Below are positions 26,283 to 35,637 of a stretch of DNA of 64,000 nucleotides, in pieces (within the stretch, counting starts at the first letter, position 1; each line of letters starts with the position of its first letter). The stretch comes from Paenibacillus pinisoli (GTDB taxonomy: Bacteria > Bacillota > Bacilli > Paenibacillales > Paenibacillaceae), in the NCBI RefSeq assembly GCF_003605435.1, contig NZ_QXQB01000004.1:186001-250000 (forward strand), read 5' to 3'. Both the position numbers and the translations under genes were made by a program. The notes below the pieces were generated by a model, which was given only the letters and a program-made list of their open reading frames with translations, was not told the DNA's origin and did not search any database.

Positions 26283-26807
26283 ATGATTCGTGATTTGCAA
26301 GGCGATTCCGCTATGACGCCTATTGTGGGTATGCTTTATGCGGCTGTACGGGAAAACAATGAGCGGTTGAAGGCCATTACGGACGGCATGTCTCAGGGTG
26401 AAGTGGATTATAGAGGGCCGGATAACAGCTTTAACAGCACGGCACAGCTCATCCGACATCTTCTTTTCGTGGACCTGAACTGGGTGTACCGGATTCAGGG
26501 GCAGCAGCTGCCGCAGGCATTAATGGAGCAATACGGACCTATGATTGACGAGAGCAACAGGCTTCCTATGATCTCTGGCGTTCCTCTGAACACATTGATT
26601 TCCCAGTACGAACATGTCTTGCATTTGCTGCAAGAGGCTTGCGTTCGCTTGAAGGATACCGACCTGGACCGCGTCGTTGCTTTTGGGCATGAGAACGAGA
26701 AGCGGGCTACCATTCGCTGGGGATTGTGGCATATCGCCGACCACAGCCGCTATCATCAGGCACACATCCATTTACTTCGAAAGTGGTATCGAACGGAACG
26801 AGCGTGA
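26283..26807 (+). CDS. DinB-family protein
   Basis: 174 residues of the DinB/YfiT four-helix fold: STAQLIRHLLFVDLNWVYRIQG near the middle with a His, and IRWGLWHIADHSRYHQAHIHLL near the end with the metal-binding His pair. Typical DinB members are metal-dependent thiol transferases or of unknown function. The start is uncertain: ATG 26283 has GAAGGAG 11 bp upstream; GTG 26271 and TTG 26244 are alternatives. Confidence 0.8.
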   Translation: MIRDLQGDSAMTPIVGMLYAAVRENNERLKAITDGMSQGEVDYRGPDNSFNSTAQLIRHLLFVDLNWVYRIQGQQLPQALMEQYGPMIDESNRLPMISGVPLNTLISQYEHVLHLLQEACVRLKDTDLDRVVAFGHENEKRATIRWGLWHIADHSRYHQAHIHLLRKWYRTERA

Positions 26808-26845
26808 AGCATACTGCGCCAGAATAAAATCATCTCCATCGCCAG

Positions 26846-26874
26846 TTGACATTAGTTCATGATTTCACTATACT
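26846..26874 (+). promoter_or_regulatory. Sigma-A promoter of the tyrS leader
   Basis: TTGACA, 17 bp, TATACT. Transcription should start near 26881, which gives a leader of about 335 nt before tyrS. Confidence 0.85.
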
Positions 26875-26880
26875 AACTCT

Positions 26881-27153
26881 TAATCTTATATGCGATATAC
26901 GTTGAAAGAGCCCAGTAGCAGCTTCTTCCCTGTTCTAGAAAGCCGGGGGTCGATGGAACCCGGTACACAAGAAGACATGCGAATTACACTCTGGAGTATC
27001 CCGGGTAATGCCGGGCGGATACGGCGAACGATAACTCGCCAAGAGCGGTATCAACAGCATGCGCCTGGCGTATAGCTTCGTTGGTGCAATCTGGGTGGTA
27101 ACACGGTTATTCAATCGTCCCTATGTCTACAATAGACAAGGGGCGATTTTTTG
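26881..27153 (+). ncRNA. Tyrosine T-box riboswitch with terminator
   Basis: The T-box core TGGGTGGTAACACGG is at 27092-27106, with the TGGT (27096-27099) that pairs with the acceptor end of uncharged tRNA. Stem I includes an AG-bulge-like CCCAGTAGC and a specifier loop GAATTACAC in which TAC at 26985-26987 is the tyrosine codon. A terminator with stem arms ATCGTCCCTATGTCTA and TAGACAAGGGGCGAT and a T tract ends at 27153. Uncharged tRNA-Tyr should stabilise the antiterminator and switch on tyrS. The specifier was assigned by eye. Confidence 0.92.
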
Positions 27154-27215
27154 TTTTTCAACGCGGATTCATCATTCGTATAAGAACTAATAGGACATTG
27201 AAGGAGTGTATCGCT

Positions 27216-28478
27216 GTGAATATTATCGACGAACTCGAATGGCGCGACGCCATTAACCAGCAGACGGATGCCGAGGGGCTCCGCGAATTGACGAATCAGA
27301 AGGCGCTGTCTCTGTACTGCGGCGTAGACCCGACAGGCGACAGCATGCATATCGGCCATTTGATTCCGTTTATGGTGCTGAAGAGATTCCAGCTGGCAGG
27401 ACACCGACCGGTCATTCTAATCGGCGGTGCAACCGGCACAATCGGCGATCCGAGCGGGCGCCAGACGGAGCGCTCCCTGCAGACGCTGGAGCAAGTCCAG
27501 GCGAATGTAGAAGCTCTTACCGCGCAATTGAAGAAGCTGTTCATCACTGACGGGGACAATGAGATTCGTATGGTGAACAACTACGACTGGACGCATAAAA
27601 TCAATATCATTGAATTTCTGCGCGACTACGGCAAGAACTTCAGCATCAATTCAATGCTGGCCAAAGATGTGGTATCGAGCAGGCTGGACAGCGGCATCTC
27701 CTTCACAGAGTTCTCCTACCAGATTCTGCAGTCGCTTGATTACCTGCATCTGTACCAGCATGAAGATGTTCAGCTTCAAATCGGCGGCTCCGATCAATGG
27801 GGCAATATTACAAGCGGCCTTGACCTGATTCGCAGAAAAGAAGGCTCCGAGGCAAAAGCGTTCGGACTTACCATTCCGCTGATGCTGAAGGCTGACGGCA
27901 CGAAATTCGGCAAAACGGCTGGCGGATCGATCTGGCTTGACCCGAACAAGACAACGCCGTTCGAATTCTACCAGTTCTGGACCAACACCGACGACCGCGA
28001 TGTCGTCAAATACTTGAAGTACTTCACATTCCTGTCCAAAGAAGAAATCGAATCGCTGGCCGCCAAGGTGGAATCCGAGCCTCATAAGCGCGAAGCGCAA
28101 AAGACGCTGGCGGAAGAAATGACTAGATTCGTTCATGGCGAGGAAATGTTGGAGCAAGCGAAGCGGATTACGGCAGCCTTGTTCACCGGCGATATCAAGT
28201 CGCTTACAGCGGACGAAATCGAGCAAGGCTTCAAGGATATGCCTACGTTCGAAGCTTCGCAGGAAACCAAAAACATCGTAGAGTGGCTGGTCGATCTGGG
28301 AATTGAGCCTTCCAGGCGTCAAGCGCGCGAGGATATTACGTATGGCGCTATCTCCATGAACGGGGAGAAAGTAAGCGATTTGGAGCTGGCGGTAACGCCG
28401 GACCAAGCAATTGGCGGCCGGTTCATCATTATCCGCAAAGGCAAAAAGAATTACAGTCTGGTCAAGTTATCCCAATAG
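27216..28478 (+). CDS. tyrS: Tyrosyl-tRNA synthetase
   Basis: 420 residues, class I aminoacyl-tRNA synthetase. HIGH is at residues 45-48; the KMSKS loop is KFGKT (TKFGKTAGG) near 230; YCGVDPTGDSMH, GGSDQWGN and the C-terminal S4 RNA-binding domain (SRRQAREDITYGAISMNG) complete it. Start at GTG 27216 behind AAGGAG (27201-27206) rather than an earlier frame start inside the T-box terminator. The KFGKT version of the signature is usual for the TyrRS-S/TyrS type of Firmicutes. Confidence 0.97.
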   Translation: MNIIDELEWRDAINQQTDAEGLRELTNQKALSLYCGVDPTGDSMHIGHLIPFMVLKRFQLAGHRPVILIGGATGTIGDPSGRQTERSLQTLEQVQANVEALTAQLKKLFITDGDNEIRMVNNYDWTHKINIIEFLRDYGKNFSINSMLAKDVVSSRLDSGISFTEFSYQILQSLDYLHLYQHEDVQLQIGGSDQWGNITSGLDLIRRKEGSEAKAFGLTIPLMLKADGTKFGKTAGGSIWLDPNKTTPFEFYQFWTNTDDRDVVKYLKYFTFLSKEEIESLAAKVESEPHKREAQKTLAEEMTRFVHGEEMLEQAKRITAALFTGDIKSLTADEIEQGFKDMPTFEASQETKNIVEWLVDLGIEPSRRQAREDITYGAISMNGEKVSDLELAVTPDQAIGGRFIIIRKGKKNYSLVKLSQ

Positions 28479-28490
28479 GCCATATAACGA

Positions 28491-28529
28491 GAAGCTGTCC
28501 TTCCATTGTGAAGGATGGCTTCTTTTTTT
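28491..28529 (+). terminator. Rho-independent terminator of tyrS
   Basis: GAAGCTGTCCTTCCATTGTGAAGGATGGCTTC-type stem (28491-28522, written in parts GAAGC-TGTCCTTC and GAAGGATGGCTTC) followed by seven T. Confidence 0.85.
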
Positions 28530-28684
28530 GTGCATGCAAATCGCCGGGTTGCGGCGCCTATTTCGAGTTGGATCGAAGGAATGAGCCGTTGCTTGTTTAT
28601 TATTTGTTTATTGGCAATTGGTATGATTTTGTCGCCATTCCGACTGCTGTGATTCGGGAATGCTTGCGCTCCAGGAAAAACTTC

Positions 28685-28712
28685 TTTACTCCTATTCATA
28701 GACTAATATAAT
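28685..28712 (+). promoter_or_regulatory. Possible promoter of the hybrid kinase operon
   Basis: TTTACT (28685-28690), 16 bp, TATAAT (28707-28712). The rest of the 28530-28816 interval holds no gene that I can support. Confidence 0.45.
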
Positions 28713-28816
28713 TACGATAGTGGCAGTGATAGCAATGACAAGGCCGGGCTGCCCCATACCTGCACTGGCCGTAAGCCGAATACCTGGTGAGCCTGTCGTC
28801 GAAAGGGGCAACAGCG

Positions 28817-31800
28817 GTGTTGAGAAGGATTTTAATTATTAGCTTTATTGGCATTCTAACCATTTCATTAATACCACTATCGATATACATGGATAAAGGC
28901 AACCGGGCGGAGGATCCGAAGGTTCGCCAAGGCGTTATGGATTTATCGGACTGGTCCTATAAGGACATCGGCAGAATCAGACTGGATGGCGAATGGGAGT
29001 TCTATTGGGATCAGCTGCTTGAGCCTGCGGATTTCGAGACTTCTTCTGCAGAAGCGCTGCCGGACTTTATCTATATGAAGGTGCCTTCCACTTGGAACGG
29101 CACGGCATATGACGGCAGCCACCTGCCTGCATACGGCTCCGCTACCTACCGGGCTGTGTTGAGGAATGTGCCTGAGTCGGGAATCTATGCGATCAAGAAG
29201 ACGAATATCCGGTTTTCCAGCGTAGTCTATGTTAATGGAAAGCGCTTATTGGAGGACGGCGTTACGGCAAGCAAGCAAGAAGAGTACAGTGCGGGCAACG
29301 TTCCGAAGTTTGGGCTGTTCGCATCCGAGCAAGGGGCAATAGAGATAATCGTTCAAGTCTCCAACTATGATTATATTAATGGAGGTATTCCGCTCTCGAT
29401 TTACTTCGGCGAGCAGACAGCGATGGTAGGGCATGAAGAGAAGACGCTTATGCGGGAGTTCAGCATACTTGCCATATTGGGCACGCTTGCGCTCATCTAT
29501 CTCATTTGCTATTTTGCAGCGTTTATTTTTCATAGGCGGGATTATTCGTTGCTGGCCTTTTCGCTTATATGCCTCCTGTTTGCCGCCTACCACGGCTTGA
29601 TCGGGGAGAGGTCGCTTCTGCAATTTTTGCCGGACCTGCCGTTTCAGTTGCTCTATAAATGGAAGGACATCATATCTACCGCATGCTTTATTATACTGGC
29701 CATCATCTTCTATCAGCTGCAGAAAAGCATCGCTTCCTTGAAGTTTACACGAGCGATTACGGCAGTGTTGGGCTTCTTTATCGTTTTGATTGCGATATTG
29801 CCGATTCATACCTACACGCCAATTCAGGTATATGTCGTCATCATCTATGAATTCATGCTGATCTGGATGCTGGTGAAGGTAGCGGGACTGTATATCGGAG
29901 GCGAGCCGAGAGACCGTCTCAAGTCCTTGCTGTGGTATGTTGCGATATTAACGATCAACCTCTATTCGCTGGACATTATATTGCAAGCGGTCTCCTGGAA
30001 GGAAAGTCTGTGGCTAGGCCAGTTCTACATTGTATTTTTCAACCTCATTATGATAGGGCTTATCGTGCTTAGATTTTTCGAGGCGTATCATACGATTAAC
30101 GCGATGAAAAATCAATTGGTGCAGCTGGATAAAATCAAAGATGACTTCCTGTCCGATACATCCCATGAGCTGAAGACGCCGTTGAATGCGATCGTGAGCA
30201 TCACTGACACGCTCCTCAAGGGGGCAGAGGGCCCGATGAACGAGGGGCAAGCCCGCAATCTCGCCATCGTGATGGGCAGCGGCCGCAGATTAACCCTGAT
30301 GGTTAACGAATTGCTCGATTATTCCAAGCTGAAGCATGGAGACATTGTGCTGTACCGCAGTCCAATTGATCTGGCTGCAGCTGTCGATTCAGTCATCCGC
30401 ATTCATTCCTTCCTGCTTGCCGGCAAAACAATTGCGCTCGTGAATCGGGTGGATGCAGCGATGCCGCCAGTCTATGCGGACGGGAACCGGCTGCAGCAAA
30501 TCATGCACAATCTGATCGGCAACGCCATCAAATTTACGAATCAGGGCTATGTGGAAATAAGCGCAGTCATGAATGGCAATCAAGTTGAAGTTCTGGTGCG
30601 CGACTCTGGAATTGGCATTGCCGAGCATATGCAGAGCAGAATATTCCAGGCCTTCGAGCAAGCGTCCGACGCAATTCCATCGCCGGAAACAGGAACAGGC
30701 CTCGGACTTAGCATTACGAAGAAGCTGGTCGAACTGCATGGCGGAACGATCGGTGTCGAATCCGCTCCAGGCGAGGGATCGTTGTTCAACTTCACCTTGC
30801 CGCTGGCAACAGCCAAGACGATTAGAAGCTACTCGGAGACGGCGGCAGCAGCGGAATCGGATACCGAGATCCGCCAGCCGGATTACCCGCTCTATGTGAA
30901 GGGAGACATCGATGAAACGATTCTGGTGGTGGACGATGATTTCGCCAATCTGCAATCGATGATCAATCTATTGCGGCTTGAGGGTTATTCCTTCGTTGTC
31001 GTCAATCGAGGGGAGCTGGCGCTTCAGGAGATTGCGAGGCGTCCGGAATTTTTCCTCGTGCTGCTTGATATCTCGATGCCGGATATGACGGGATATGAGG
31101 TGCTTCAACGAATCAGAGAACGGTTCTCGATCTTCGAGCTGCCTGTCCTTATGCTTACCGCCAAGAACAGGGTGAACGACATGAAGCTGTCGATGGACAA
31201 CGGAGCCAATGATTTTGTCGGAAAGCCATTCGAAGCAGAAGAGCTGATGGCCCGAGTCAGGAGCTTGACTCGATTGAAGGCCTCGATGAAAAACGCCAAG
31301 GATGCAGAGATGGCTTTCCTGCGCTCCCAGATCAAGCCGCATTTTTTGTACAATGCATTGAATTCCATTGCCGAGCTGTGTGTGGACGAGCCGGAGCGGG
31401 CGGAGCAGCTGACGCTTCATCTCTCGCAATATTTGCGTAGCAGCTTCGACTTCAAACAATTGGACTCCTTAACCACGCTGGATAGCGAGCTGAAGCTGGT
31501 GGAGGCTTATGTGCATATCGAGCAAGCCCGGTTCGGGGATAGGCTGCAAGTGGTCTATGAGGTGAAAGCGAATATGATGATACTGATTCCCCCGCTGATC
31601 CTGCAGCCCCTGGTGGAGAATGCGATTCGCCACGGGCTGATGTCCAATCTGGCCGGAGGCAGGGTTATCGTCGCCATAACAGAACAGAATGGGATCGTAA
31701 CCTTCAAGGTAGAGGACGACGGCTGCGGAATGAGCGAGCAGAAGCTCGAGCAGACGCTTAGAAAAGACGTAGAACGCAGAGGCGTCGGATTATGGAATAT

Positions 31801-31948
31801 TGACAGGCGCATTAAGCTCATCTATGGGCAACAGATTCATATCAGCAGCCGCGAAGGGGCGGGAACGGTTGTATCGTTCCAGATTCCGGTGCAGCTGCGC
31901 AGGCAGATCGGAGAGATGAGGCATGCTGAGAGCGATTATAGTAGATGA
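28817..31948 (+). CDS. Hybrid sensor kinase with two kinase modules (7TMR-HisKA-HATPase-REC-LytS-type)
   Basis: 1043 residues. In order: a signal-anchor (MLRRILIISFIGILTISLIPL), an extracellular jelly-roll (about 40-200, DLSDWSYKDIGRIRLDGEWEF, 7TMR-DISM-like), seven membrane helices (about 210-430), HisKA with SDTSHELKTPLNAIVSITD, HATPase (GTGLGLSITKKLVELHGG), a REC domain (ILVVDDDFANLQ, Asp in VLLDISMPDMTGYE, Lys in FVGKPFEAEE), and a second kinase of the LytS/His_kinase type (FLRSQIKPHFLYNALNSI, QPLVENAIRHGL, GVGLWNIDRRI). GTG 28817 has AAAGGGG upstream. The next gene overlaps by 26 bp and is its likely response regulator. Confidence 0.9.
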   Translation: MLRRILIISFIGILTISLIPLSIYMDKGNRAEDPKVRQGVMDLSDWSYKDIGRIRLDGEWEFYWDQLLEPADFETSSAEALPDFIYMKVPSTWNGTAYDGSHLPAYGSATYRAVLRNVPESGIYAIKKTNIRFSSVVYVNGKRLLEDGVTASKQEEYSAGNVPKFGLFASEQGAIEIIVQVSNYDYINGGIPLSIYFGEQTAMVGHEEKTLMREFSILAILGTLALIYLICYFAAFIFHRRDYSLLAFSLICLLFAAYHGLIGERSLLQFLPDLPFQLLYKWKDIISTACFIILAIIFYQLQKSIASLKFTRAITAVLGFFIVLIAILPIHTYTPIQVYVVIIYEFMLIWMLVKVAGLYIGGEPRDRLKSLLWYVAILTINLYSLDIILQAVSWKESLWLGQFYIVFFNLIMIGLIVLRFFEAYHTINAMKNQLVQLDKIKDDFLSDTSHELKTPLNAIVSITDTLLKGAEGPMNEGQARNLAIVMGSGRRLTLMVNELLDYSKLKHGDIVLYRSPIDLAAAVDSVIRIHSFLLAGKTIALVNRVDAAMPPVYADGNRLQQIMHNLIGNAIKFTNQGYVEISAVMNGNQVEVLVRDSGIGIAEHMQSRIFQAFEQASDAIPSPETGTGLGLSITKKLVELHGGTIGVESAPGEGSLFNFTLPLATAKTIRSYSETAAAAESDTEIRQPDYPLYVKGDIDETILVVDDDFANLQSMINLLRLEGYSFVVVNRGELALQEIARRPEFFLVLLDISMPDMTGYEVLQRIRERFSIFELPVLMLTAKNRVNDMKLSMDNGANDFVGKPFEAEELMARVRSLTRLKASMKNAKDAEMAFLRSQIKPHFLYNALNSIAELCVDEPERAEQLTLHLSQYLRSSFDFKQLDSLTTLDSELKLVEAYVHIEQARFGDRLQVVYEVKANMMILIPPLILQPLVENAIRHGLMSNLAGGRVIVAITEQNGIVTFKVEDDGCGMSEQKLEQTLRKDVERRGVGLWNIDRRIKLIYGQQIHISSREGAGTVVSFQIPVQLRRQIGEMRHAESDYSR

Positions 31949-33029
31949 TGAGCCGTTGTCGGTCAAACGGTTGAATAGAATTTTATCGGAAAGCGGAACG
32001 GTTGAAGTATGCGGCGCGTTTCTCAGTCCTCTGGAAGCTTGCCAGTATGCCGAAGAGAATCCGTTTGATGTTGCTTTTCTCGATATTTCGATGCCGGAGA
32101 TTGACGGCATGTCCTTATCCGAGAGGCTGACGGAGCTTCACCCGTCCATCCATATCGTATTTGTTACGGGCTATGATGAGTATGCGGTACAAGCTTTCGA
32201 GATGAATGCGCTGGATTATTTGATGAAGCCGGTCACGGCAGAGCGTGTTGCGCGCACTTTGGATCGCATCCGAAGCAGGCCAGCCGCCCCGGCTCCGGAG
32301 CCGCTCTTCGCTGTCCGCTTGTTCGACGGACTTAGGCTGTTCCGTCAGGACGAAGAACGTATCCTGCTCAAGATGAGAAGTCCCAAGACGGAGGAATTGC
32401 TCGCCTTTCTGATCTATAGGAGGAAAGTAAGCCGCGAAGAAATTATCGATACGCTGTGGGGCGGGCTAGAACCGGAGAAAGCCCATAAAAATCTCAACTC
32501 CACCCTGTATTATATACGGAAGGCGATTAGCGGCGCCCAGCTCGACAATCCCATTAAAACCTACCGGAAGGAGATCTGGATTGAAGAGAAGCATATCGTC
32601 TGCGATCTGTACCGGTTCGGCCGGCTCGTCAAGCAGATCAGACAGGGACAAGGCACAGCAGTGCTGCCCTTAATTGAACAAGCGGTGGAATGGTATACCG
32701 GGCCGCTGCTGAACGGAAAGGGCTATGAGTGGGCAGACGCATACAGAAGACAGCTGGAGCGCGAATACACTCAGCTGCTGGAGCTCGCGGGGAAAATCCA
32801 GCTGGAGCGCGGCGAGCGGGAGTCAGCTTTGCATTATTTTGAAGCGATTCTGAAGCTCGATCCGCTGCGGGAGGATGTCAGCCTGGAAGCGATTAAGATC
32901 TACATTGCGGTAGGCAGAATGAATGAGGCAATTCGCCATTACTATCAATTAGAGCAGCTTCTTCAACAGGAGCTTGGCACACAGCCTGATCCCCGAATGG
33001 CAGAGATGATCCGTATTGCCATTCGATGA
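31923..33029 (+). CDS. Response regulator with winged helix and BTAD domain
   Basis: 368 residues. REC domain 1-120 (IIVDDEPLSVKRL; phospho-Asp in VAFLDISMPEIDG; Lys in LDYLMKPVTAERV). Then a winged-helix part (about 150-220, LAFLIYRRKVSREEIIDTLWGGLEPEKAHKNL) and a BTAD helical domain (about 235-365, YTGPLLNGKGYEWADAYRRQLEREYTQ). This SAPR/YycB-like arrangement resembles SARP activators but with an N-terminal receiver. It overlaps the kinase gene and presumably receives phosphate from its second, LytS-like module. Target genes are not evident here. Confidence 0.88.
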   Translation: MLRAIIVDDEPLSVKRLNRILSESGTVEVCGAFLSPLEACQYAEENPFDVAFLDISMPEIDGMSLSERLTELHPSIHIVFVTGYDEYAVQAFEMNALDYLMKPVTAERVARTLDRIRSRPAAPAPEPLFAVRLFDGLRLFRQDEERILLKMRSPKTEELLAFLIYRRKVSREEIIDTLWGGLEPEKAHKNLNSTLYYIRKAISGAQLDNPIKTYRKEIWIEEKHIVCDLYRFGRLVKQIRQGQGTAVLPLIEQAVEWYTGPLLNGKGYEWADAYRRQLEREYTQLLELAGKIQLERGERESALHYFEAILKLDPLREDVSLEAIKIYIAVGRMNEAIRHYYQLEQLLQQELGTQPDPRMAEMIRIAIR

Positions 33030-33103
33030 AAAGGTTGTATAACGAAGAAGACGGGGCTGTCTCAAAAGGGAAGAACGGATAAATCAATCCAAACGTAGAA
33101 TTT

Positions 33104-33147
33104 AAAAGCCTTCAAAACCACCGCGAAAGTGGGTTTGAAGGCTTTTT
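33104..33147 (+). terminator. Terminator, left part of composite element copy 1
   Basis: AAAAGCCTTCAAAACCAC pairs with GTGGGTTTGAAGGCTTTTT. It ends the two-component operon and stands directly before the 51-bp array, exactly as at 40474-40517 before the second array. Confidence 0.9.
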
Positions 33148-33183
33148 GCTTGCTTGAAATCTTTTTTGGCAACTGCGGAATAG

Positions 33184-33895
33184 CTCTAAGCCAAGTTTCT
33201 CGGCATGCAGCTTGTTTTCTGCTGGGCGACACGCCTCTAGGCCGAGTTTCTCGGCATGCAGCTTTGTTTTCTGCTGGGTGGCACGCTCTAGGCCGAGTTT
33301 CTCGGCATGCAGCATGGTTTTCCGTTCGACGGTACGTTCTAAGCCGAGTTTCTCGGCATGCAGCTCTGTATTCCGCTCGGTGGCACGCTCTATGCCGAGT
33401 TTCTCGGCATGCAGCTTTGTGCTCCGCTGGGCGACACGCTCTAGGCCGAGTTTCTAGGCATGCAGCTTTGTGCTCCGCTGGGCGGCACGCTCTAGGCCGA
33501 GTTTCTCGGCATGCAGCTTTGTTTTCTGCTGGGTGACACGCTCTAGGCCGAGTTTCTCGGCATGCAGCTTTGTTTTCTGCTGGGTGGCACGCTCTAGGCC
33601 GAGTTTCTCGGCATGCAGCTTTGTTTTCCGCTGGTGGCACGCTCTAGCCGAGTTTCTCGGCATGCAGCTTTGTTTTCTGCTGGGTGGCACGCTCTAGGCC
33701 GAGTTTCTCGGCATGCAGCTTTGTGCTCCGCTGGGCGGCACGCTCTAGGCCGAGTTTCTCGGCAAGCAGCTTTGTGCTCCGCTGGGCGGCACGCTCTAGG
33801 CCGAGTTTCTCGGCATGCAGCATTGTTTTCCGCTGGGCGGCACGCTCTAAGCCGAGTTTCTCGGCAAGCAGCTCAGCTTTCCTCTCGCTCGCACG
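33184..33895. repeat. Tandem array of 51-bp hairpin units, 14 copies
   Basis: Units begin CTCTAGGCCGAGTTTCTCGG at 33184, 33235, 33286, 33337, 33388, 33439, 33490, 33541, 33592, 33642, 33692, 33743, 33794 and 33845; spacing is 51 bp except two of 50. Each carries the hairpin GCCGAG-TTT-CTCGGC and then CATGCAGCTTTG and CTGGGTGGCACG. On the minus strand one frame reads a 17-residue repeat KLHAEKLGLERATQQKT, broken by a stop at about 33457 and by two 1-bp deletions near 33635-33650. The last unit ends CAGCTCAGCTTTC, as does the last unit of the second array. Confidence 0.95.
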
Positions 33896-33921
33896 GGGTA
33901 GTCCCGTCTTGCAAGTTCGTC

Positions 33922-35376
33922 TTATTGGCTCACTGCTTGTTCTTTGCGTCTGCTGACCAATACGATAGCGGCGAAGCAGAGCAGCACCGCGCCAGTGAAG
34001 AGGAAGCCTTCGCTCTCATCGAACGGCAGCCAGCCCAGCAGCGAGGATCCGGCAACTACGCCCAGCGAGAAAAAGGCGTAAAAGTAGCCGTATGCCTTGC
34101 CCCGCAGCTCTGCCGGAGTCGCTCGAATTAGCATAGTGTTGATCGACGGGAACAGGAAGGCGAAGCCGACTCCGTAGAGTCCCAGCACGGAGTAAAGCGC
34201 CCAGGTCGTATCGGATTGGCTGATCAGCAGCTGGCTTATGCCCATTAGGCCGATGCCCAGCGCCATCGTAATGGACGGAGCAACCTTATCGAATATGCGG
34301 TTCGTTGGAAGCACGAAGATAAGAACCGCAATGATGCCGAAGGCGCTCATGAGCGTGCCGCTCAGTCTGGAATCATAACCTAGCGACTGGACATGGAGCG
34401 GCAGCAAGTAGGCAATGACGCCCTGCGAGAACATCAGGAAAAACGCGCCGCCGTAAGCTTTCAAGACTGCTGTATTAAGGAACGGTCCTGCCTGGGTATT
34501 CTCGTCCTTCTCCTTCTTGGCGATCTTGTACTTGCCAAGGAAGATCGCGGACAAGACAGCAAGCGCGAGCCCCATCATCGATACACAGGTGAAGACGAAG
34601 GGTACGGATGTTTTGCTGGCCATGATACCGCTGAACGCGGGACCTATAATCGCGGCAAGTCCGACGAACGTGCCGGTAAAAGCCACCTTTTTCCCTTGTT
34701 CGTTCTGCACGGTCGTGTTGGCAGAGAAGGTGAAGGCAGCCGGCACGATCAAGCCCGCGACAAAGCCGTGAATAAGCCGAACGACGATCAGCCAGGCCGG
34801 CTGATCGACGAATTGATAGAGCAGCAGCGCGCCGCTTGACAGAACCAGTCCAGCCATCAGGATTTTGAACGGGCCGATTTTGTCGGTCATAATGCCGGAT
34901 AGAATATTGCCGAGCGTATTGGACAGCGAGTACAGTCCGATGACGAATCCGACTATGAACGAGCTGGCGCCGATCGAGGAGGCGAAGGTGCTCATGACCG
35001 GCAGCTGCGAGAACAGATCGAAGAAAGAGAAGAAGACGATGCTGTATACAAGCAGCGCGTAATTGAACGGCTTCACCGAATATTTGGCCTGGGCTTTCTT
35101 CAGCTGCCAGTCCAGCACAAAGTTGCCGAACGGAACAAATGCCGCGAGCACTGCTGCGCCTGACCAGAGCAGATTCCATCTGATTCGGAGCGCTGCGTAC
35201 AGAATAGCGAGAGCGTAGAGGCTGAATATGCCTCCGTGGAGGCTGCCGACGATCGTGACGGCGTTGTCCATCCCCCATATATATTTGAGCGGCATCGCGA
35301 TGCCGAGCAAGACTAAGAGCGACAGGCCGTCGAATAGTCCGGTAATGCGCAATAGTCGTATTGGATGTGCTTTCAC
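33922..35376 (-). CDS. MFS transporter fused to an N-terminal DUF3817 domain
   Basis: 484 residues. Residues 1-95 are a DUF3817-like three-helix membrane domain (RITGLFDGLSLLVLLGIAMP, MDNAVTIVGSLHGGIFSLYA, GNFVLDWQLKK). Residues about 105-480 are a 12-helix major facilitator: LSNTLGNILSGIMTDKIGPF is the loop 2-3 signature, VVRLIHGFVAGLIVPAAFTF helix 5, and LRGKAYGYFYAFFSLGVVAG late. An efflux role is likely, substrate unknown. The gene points toward the 51-bp array, where its transcript may end. ATG 35376. Confidence 0.85.
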   Translation of the reverse strand: MKAHPIRLLRITGLFDGLSLLVLLGIAMPLKYIWGMDNAVTIVGSLHGGIFSLYALAILYAALRIRWNLLWSGAAVLAAFVPFGNFVLDWQLKKAQAKYSVKPFNYALLVYSIVFFSFFDLFSQLPVMSTFASSIGASSFIVGFVIGLYSLSNTLGNILSGIMTDKIGPFKILMAGLVLSSGALLLYQFVDQPAWLIVVRLIHGFVAGLIVPAAFTFSANTTVQNEQGKKVAFTGTFVGLAAIIGPAFSGIMASKTSVPFVFTCVSMMGLALAVLSAIFLGKYKIAKKEKDENTQAGPFLNTAVLKAYGGAFFLMFSQGVIAYLLPLHVQSLGYDSRLSGTLMSAFGIIAVLIFVLPTNRIFDKVAPSITMALGIGLMGISQLLISQSDTTWALYSVLGLYGVGFAFLFPSINTMLIRATPAELRGKAYGYFYAFFSLGVVAGSSLLGWLPFDESEGFLFTGAVLLCFAAIVLVSRRKEQAVSQ

Positions 35377-35637
35377 TTGGGTTGGCTCCTAATATCATGA
35401 TGTGCATCGATTCATGCTGACTCTATTCTATCACTTTATGGCGGCAGGATTGCATGGAAAGATGAACAAATAGGTAGAATTGAAGAGCATGGCATTCATA
35501 AATCAGTCAAATCATACCACTGACTCGCTGTTAGGGTTGTTTTACAATGAATAAATGCGGCCTCCAAAAATTTTTTATAATAAAATCGAACATTTTGCCT
35601 ATCTCGATTGTGTTAATAGTAAAGGGGGGACAGCAGC

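Noticed and set aside
28508..28711. 67-residue protein after tyrS
   Set aside because: Its start lies within the tyrS terminator, there is no ribosome binding site, and the sequence shows no recognisable domain; a gene remnant cannot be excluded.
33129..34131. Plus-strand proteins of SRPSFSACS-type repeats in the 51-bp array
   Set aside because: Several plus frames are open simultaneously because the unit has few stop triplets; no ribosome binding site or family match.
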